A stretch of DNA of 36,140 nucleotides, taken from NCBI GenBank assembly GCA_964609625.1, contig CAZSRS010000040.1:1-36140 (forward strand), given 5' to 3'. This DNA is from G963674665 sp964609625. Lineage in GTDB: Bacteria > Desulfobacterota > Desulfovibrionia > Desulfovibrionales > Desulfovibrionaceae. The translations under genes were made by a program, and so were the position numbers. Shown one piece after another: positions 32,691 through 36,140 of this stretch (position 1 is its first letter; each line of letters opens with the position of its first letter). Under the pieces are notes generated by a model. The model ran no database searches. It saw nothing but the letters and a program-made list of their open reading frames with translations, and was not told where the DNA came from.

Positions 32691-32966
32691 ATGCTGACAT
32701 TCAGTCATATCAAGGCCATCGAGCACGCTCTCGAGGTAGACAAGGCCGGTCCCATCATCCAGGGCTTCGAGTCCGTCAAGCAATTCGGTGACGAGCGGGG
32801 CAGGGAAGAACTGGTCACCAGGGACTACCTCGACGCAAGAATCGCCGAGACCAAGGCCCACCTCGACACCCGCCTCGCGGAACCCAAGGCCGAGACCATC
32901 TAGTGGGTGGCCGGCATGCTCATCGCCCAGGCCGCTGTCGTGGCCACGCTGGTCAAGCTCCCCTAG
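32691..32966 (+). pseudogene. Coiled-coil DUF1640-like small protein, interrupted by an amber codon
   Basis: From the ATG at 32691 the frame encodes MLTFSHIKAIEHALEVDKAG, then a charged helix (RDYLDARIAETKAHLDTRLAEPKAETI) and hits TAG at 32901-32903. The same frame continues with WVAGMLIAQAAVVATLVKL and stops at 32964-32966. A coiled coil followed by one membrane segment with A-A-V-V-A-T-L-V-K-L is exactly how DUF1640/CCDC90-type small proteins end, so the amber codon splits one gene. Either it is a pseudogene or position 32901-32903 is mis-sequenced. A 70-residue product lacking the membrane anchor would be made otherwise. Function of the family is unknown. Confidence 0.6.
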
Positions 32967-32988
32967 GGCGACGCCGACCAAGCTGCCG

Positions 32989-34158
32989 TCAGGCCCCCTG
33001 CCGCTGTGCCTGGCGTCTTTTCTTCCACTTATTGAACCGGCTGGCGAAGTCCGGGGCCTTTTGGAACAGGAACACTCCGATCATGGCCGTGACAATGACG
33101 TAGATGCCGCTGAAGACCCGCAATTGCGGCGCGGCCATACTGGCGATGATGGCCGAGAACTCCCCGCGCGACGTCAATGACAGCCCGGCCCTGGCCGCGA
33201 TCTTGGGCGACAGGCCCGAGATGCGCCCCCCGTAATAGCCGGTGAGCACCTTGCCCACGATGGCCCAGAGTACGCACAGCCCCAACAGCAGCGGCATGGG
33301 CACTCCCTCTCCGAAATGCACCGTGGTGCCGAACCAGAAGAAAAAGAACGGCAGCATGATATCGCGCAAGGGAATGAACAGCTGCTCCAGATCGTGCGCC
33401 TTGCCGGTCTCCGAGAGCATGACCCCGGCCAGGAAGGCGCCGAGGATCTCCGAAAGTCCCAGCCAGAGCGCCACACCGGCGTATCCCAGGGCGATGCCCG
33501 CCGCGAACAGGGGCATGAAGTCTCTCTGGATATTCCTGGCCACGAACAGGTTCATGCGGCGGAAGCCGAAGTAGGCGATGGCCATGGCGCCGATCACGAA
33601 GAGCACTATTTTCAGCGTGAGCATCCCGGCGAAGCCCAGGGTCATCTCCTCGCCCCCGTGGGTCGCCACCAGGAACGTCACCAGGAGGGGCGCCACCAGG
33701 TCCTCGAAAATCAACAACCCCAGGATGAACTCGGATTCCGGGTTGGCCAGGCGCTTCTGCTCTTCCAGCAGCTTCACCGTGATGGACGAGCTGGTGGCAT
33801 AGGCCACCGAGCCGATGATGAACGCGGCCATGGGATCCAGACCCAGGAGCATGGCTAAGAGCATGGTGATCCCGAGGTTCAGCCCCACGTCCAGCAGCCC
33901 CGCGGGCCAGATGCGCCGCCCCACGTCCATCATCCGGATCAGGGGGAATTCCAGCCCCACGATGAAAAACAAAAACACGATGCCGATCTCGGCCGCGATG
34001 TGGATGTGCTCGTTGTGACTGAAGTGCCCGGCCACTACGACGCCGAGCAGGATATAGAGCAGCACAGAGGGAACCCGGATCTTCAGCGAGGTCAGGCATG
34101 CGCCGAAAAAGGTGATCAACACCGCTCCGGCCAGGAGCAGAAACGGCAGGCTATCCAT
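32989..34158 (-). CDS. K+/H+ antiporter of the CPA2 family (KhtU-like)
   Basis: This 389-residue inner-membrane antiporter has about 12 hydrophobic segments in the CPA2 pattern. Features are VPSVLLYILLGVVVAGHF, EIGIVFLFFIVGLEFPL, SVAYATSSSITVKLLEEQ, and LIFEDLVAPLLVTFL with the ion-binding Glu-Asp (FED). The C-terminal GLSLTSRGEFSAII is also typical. It lacks the RCK (TrkA-N) domain of KefB/KefC; a separate regulator is encoded directly upstream. Such transporters expel K+ in exchange for protons. GAGGAA lies a few bases before the ATG. It follows the regulator gene by 72 bases. Confidence 0.9.
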   Translation of the reverse strand: MDSLPFLLLAGAVLITFFGACLTSLKIRVPSVLLYILLGVVVAGHFSHNEHIHIAAEIGIVFLFFIVGLEFPLIRMMDVGRRIWPAGLLDVGLNLGITMLLAMLLGLDPMAAFIIGSVAYATSSSITVKLLEEQKRLANPESEFILGLLIFEDLVAPLLVTFLVATHGGEEMTLGFAGMLTLKIVLFVIGAMAIAYFGFRRMNLFVARNIQRDFMPLFAAGIALGYAGVALWLGLSEILGAFLAGVMLSETGKAHDLEQLFIPLRDIMLPFFFFWFGTTVHFGEGVPMPLLLGLCVLWAIVGKVLTGYYGGRISGLSPKIAARAGLSLTSRGEFSAIIASMAAPQLRVFSGIYVIVTAMIGVFLFQKAPDFASRFNKWKKRRQAQRQGA

Positions 34159-34230
34159 ATTTCCTCACGCCGGTATGCCGGAGGGGAAAAGTACACGTGA
34201 ACGGACATGGTTGAAGGGGTGAATCTCCGC

Positions 34231-34707
34231 TCACCGACACAACTTCTCCAGGGACTTGATCTGCTCGCGGGAGCCGATGGCCATGAGCACGTCACCCACG
34301 GTGATGACCTCGGTGATGTCCGGGCTGCCGATGATCGTACCGCCCCTGTCGATACCGATGATGGTGGAGCCGGTAACCTTGCGGATCTGGGAATCGGCGA
34401 TGGTCTTGCCGACCAGGCTGCTTTCCTTCTCCACCTTGATCCACTCGATGCGCACGGACTTGAGCAAGAGATCCATGCGGTCATCGGCCACGGGCTGGTA
34501 ATCCACGCCCAGGAGGATGGTACCCAGCTTGCGGGCCTCCTCGTCGCTGAACTGAGCCGTGATCAGCGGGTCATCGTCCGGGTCGTCGAAGTAGTAGATC
34601 TCCCGCTTGCCCGTGAGGTGCAGCAGGACCACGATGTGCTTCCCCGCCAACGTGGTCATGGAATACTTCTTCCCGATGCCGGGCAGATCCGAAGTCTTGA
34701 CGTCCAT
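34231..34707 (-). CDS. Antiporter regulatory subunit with TrkA-C domain (KhtT-like)
   Basis: This 158-residue cytoplasmic protein has an N-terminal domain with DLPGIGKKYSM and LTGKREIYYFDDPDDDP. These are characteristic of the regulatory partner of KhtU-type antiporters. A C-terminal TrkA-C (RCK-C) domain (about 85-158) follows, with SSLVGKTIADSQIRKVTGSTIIGIDRGG and VGDVLMAIGSREQIKSLEKL (in pieces). In Bacillus the equivalent KhtT binds a nucleotide and controls KhtU. GGAGG lies five bases before the ATG at 34707. It is the first gene of the pair and is divergent from the flavodiiron gene. Confidence 0.9.
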   Translation of the reverse strand: MDVKTSDLPGIGKKYSMTTLAGKHIVVLLHLTGKREIYYFDDPDDDPLITAQFSDEEARKLGTILLGVDYQPVADDRMDLLLKSVRIEWIKVEKESSLVGKTIADSQIRKVTGSTIIGIDRGGTIIGSPDITEVITVGDVLMAIGSREQIKSLEKLCR

Positions 34708-34851
34708 GCTGACCTCCAGTGTCTACAATTGGATGCAGCTTTGTACCTGGGGGCGCGCCCCTTGTAAACAGTGATCGACTCTCGTACAAACTGTTCGTGG
34801 CTTTCCCCCGCCCCCTGACTGTGCTATGCACGGAGGCATGGAGGAACCGCC
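34708..34851. promoter_or_regulatory. Divergent control region between khtT-like and flavodiiron genes
   Basis: This 144-base region must hold both promoters. It contains two inverted repeats: TTTGTAC (34740-34746) with GTACAAA (34784-34790), and AACAGT (34767-34772) with ACTGTT (34790-34795). TTGTAA (34762-34767), 16 bases, then TACAAA (34784-34789) could be a weak sigma-70 pair for the flavodiiron gene. The half-site TTGTAC is also found in the candidate operator of the alcohol dehydrogenase gene. These are inferences from symmetry. Confidence 0.35.
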
Positions 34852-36027
34852 ATGAGAAAGATATCTGAATCCGTGCACTGGGTTGGCGCCGTGGACTGGG
34901 ACCGCCGCCTCTTCGACTCCCTCATCCCCCTGCCCGACGGCACCACCTACAACGCCTATCTCGTCCGGGGCAGCGACAAGACCGCCCTGCTCGACGCCGT
35001 GGACCCGGCCATGGCCGAGACCCTGCTGGGCTATCTGGAGGACGTCCCGACCATCGACTTCATCGTCTCCCACCACGCGGAGCAGGACCACTCCGGCGCC
35101 ATCCCTCTGGTGCTGGAGCGTTATCCCGGCGCCAAGGTCGTCTGCACGCCCAAGGCCAAGCCCATGCTCCAGGACCTGCTGCACATCGCCGAGGCGGCCT
35201 TTGTCACCGTGGCCGACGGCGAGACCCTGTCCCTTGGCGGCAAGACCCTGAAGTTCCTGCACACCCCCTGGGTGCACTGGCCAGAGACCATGGTCTCCTA
35301 CCTCGAAGAGGAGTGCATCCTCTTCAGCTGCGACTTCTTCGGCAACCACATCGCCAGCAGCGACTTGTACGTCGTGGACCAGTGCCGGGCCCTGGAAGCG
35401 GCCAAGCTCTATTTCGGCGAGATCATGCTGCCCTTCCGCGCCATCATCGCCAGGAACCTGGACAAACTCGCCTCCTTGGATATCGGGATGGTCGCGCCCA
35501 GCCACGGCCAGATCTACGACCGCCCCCAGTGGATTTTGGAGGCCTACAGGGACTGGGTGGGGGACTCCCCGCACAATCTCACGGCCCTGCCCTTTGTCTC
35601 CATGCACGGCAGCACGCGGCGCATGGTGGATCATCTGGAGGCGGCCCTGACCCGTCGCGGCGTGCGCGTGGAGCTGTTCAACCTGCCGGTGACCGACATC
35701 GGCAAGCTGGCCATGTGCCTGGTGGATGCTGGAAGCGTGGTGCTGGGAACGCCCACGGTGCTCGCCGGGCCGCACCCCCTGGCCGCGTATGCTGCCTTCC
35801 TGGCCAATGCCCTGCGTCCCAAGGCCCGTTACCTGTCCATCGTGGGTTCCTATGGCTGGGGGGGCAAGACCGTGGAGACCCTGGCGGGCATGATCCCCAA
35901 CCTCAAGGTGGAGGTGCTGGAGCCGGTGCTGTGCAAGGGGCTGCCGACAAATGAAACCCTCGCGGCCCTGGACCGCCTGGCCGAGGCCCTCGCCCGCAAG
36001 CACAAGGAGGGGGGATTTCTGGGGTAG
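34852..36027 (+). CDS. fprA: A-type flavoprotein (flavodiiron protein, rubredoxin:oxygen oxidoreductase type)
   Basis: This 391-residue protein is a class A flavodiiron protein. The N-terminal metallo-beta-lactamase-like domain carries the diiron ligands H75, E77, D79 (SHHAEQDHSG), H142 (TPWVHWPET), D161 (SCDFFGNH) and H218 (APSHGQIYD). The C-terminal flavodoxin domain (about 246-385) binds FMN; MHGSTRRM (251-258) matches the phosphate loop, then TPTVLAGPHP and GSYGWGG. It reduces O2 to water or NO to N2O with electrons from rubredoxin, in the cytoplasm, and protects anaerobes. No rubredoxin gene is next to it. GGAGG lies eight bases before the ATG. Identification is firm; O2 versus NO preference is not readable. 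Confidence 0.95.
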   Translation: MRKISESVHWVGAVDWDRRLFDSLIPLPDGTTYNAYLVRGSDKTALLDAVDPAMAETLLGYLEDVPTIDFIVSHHAEQDHSGAIPLVLERYPGAKVVCTPKAKPMLQDLLHIAEAAFVTVADGETLSLGGKTLKFLHTPWVHWPETMVSYLEEECILFSCDFFGNHIASSDLYVVDQCRALEAAKLYFGEIMLPFRAIIARNLDKLASLDIGMVAPSHGQIYDRPQWILEAYRDWVGDSPHNLTALPFVSMHGSTRRMVDHLEAALTRRGVRVELFNLPVTDIGKLAMCLVDAGSVVLGTPTVLAGPHPLAAYAAFLANALRPKARYLSIVGSYGWGGKTVETLAGMIPNLKVEVLEPVLCKGLPTNETLAALDRLAEALARKHKEGGFLG

Positions 36028-36140
36028 GGGGGGACAGAAGTTGTGGCTGTTACTGGTTTGAAAGAGAGCCCCCAGACGGAAGAAGCGTAACCGTCTTATC
36101 TCGCCCTTCTTCCGCAGCGCCCACGTCTGTGCCATGCTCC
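36028..36140. repeat. Downstream of fprA: variant repeat end and 9-bp hairpin
   Basis: GGGGGACAGAAGTTGTGG at 36028-36045 is a looser relative of the GGGGACAGAC repeat. After it, CGGAAGAAG (36077-36085) pairs perfectly with CTTCTTCCG (36106-36114) across a 20-base loop. I see no gene in this stretch and no T tract that would make a terminator. It may be the end of another element continuing beyond the window. Confidence 0.4.

Noticed and set aside
44..32903. Amber-codon readthrough (pyrrolysine or suppression) as the reason for both in-frame TAG codons
   Set aside because: Several intact genes end in TAG and the two affected genes are small or already degraded, so ordinary mutation is the simpler explanation.
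34723..36135. 470-codon minus-strand frame over the flavodiiron gene
   Set aside because: Antisense to conserved diiron and flavodoxin motifs; composition is His/Gln/Gly-rich as expected of a shadow frame.
1..36140. CRISPR array, tRNA or rRNA genes
   Set aside because: I saw no regularly spaced direct repeats, tRNA cloverleaf arms with CCA-type ends, or rRNA motifs in the window.

Overview
The window reads as ordinary chromosome of a GC-rich (roughly 60% or more) Gram-negative anaerobe, most likely a sulfate-reducing deltaproteobacterium of the Desulfovibrionales. This is inferred from gene content: an A-type flavodiiron protein with no fused rubredoxin or reductase domain, an iron-containing alcohol dehydrogenase, a livKHMGF cluster ending in a phenylacetate-CoA ligase gene, an MCE/Mla lipid-transport operon whose permease carries a STAS domain, and PAS histidine kinases without a neighbouring regulator. 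No 16S rRNA or tRNA gene is visible, so the placement is not firm.

Layout. 1-400: debris, namely a ChrB-like tail with an in-frame amber codon and the first 21 codons of an endonuclease/exonuclease/phosphatase-family gene cut off at a repeat. 397-3.5 kb: rnhA, a membrane-anchored TPM-like protein, a cation diffusion facilitator and a DMT permease. 3.7-5.7 kb: small proteins (acidic 64 aa, exported TPR, zinc ribbon) and a YjbQ-family enzyme. 5.7-8.7 kb: a compact minus-strand operon (shikimate-kinase-like P-loop kinase, YkgJ-type Cys-rich protein, lipoprotein, family 2 glycosyltransferase). 8.8-11 kb: a PAS kinase, then rplM-rpsI with a clear sigma-70 promoter and an intrinsic terminator. 11-13.6 kb: an HD-domain protein and a Y1 (HUH) transposase element with GGGGACAGACAAAT ends. 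13.6-18 kb: an alcohol dehydrogenase gene overlapping a multi-PAS kinase gene, a voltage-sensor potassium channel with a zinc ribbon, and a convergent cNMP-binding protein. 18-19.4 kb: an insertion-sequence graveyard (IS1111-type and IS3-type 3' fragments). 19.4-25.5 kb: livKHMGF-paaK. 25.6-29.5 kb: the MCE operon (permease, ATPase, MCE protein, lipoprotein). 29.5-32.5 kb: a PreP-type zinc metalloprotease. 32.7-34.7 kb: a broken coiled-coil gene and a KhtTU-type K+/H+ antiporter pair. 34.8-36.0 kb: the flavodiiron protein gene.

How genes work together. The liv genes and paaK fit uptake and CoA activation of aryl acids or amino acids. The MCE operon fits phospholipid traffic between the membranes. 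KhtT and KhtU form one antiporter. The alcohol dehydrogenase and its overlapping kinase are probably co-expressed.

The least ordinary feature is a dispersed TGTCTGTCCCC / GGGGACAGACA repeat. It forms the ends of the Y1 transposase element, also brackets the HD-domain gene, and lies exactly at the breakpoints of the truncated endonuclease-family gene and of both IS fragments. I found no strongly supported new defence or biosynthetic system here.
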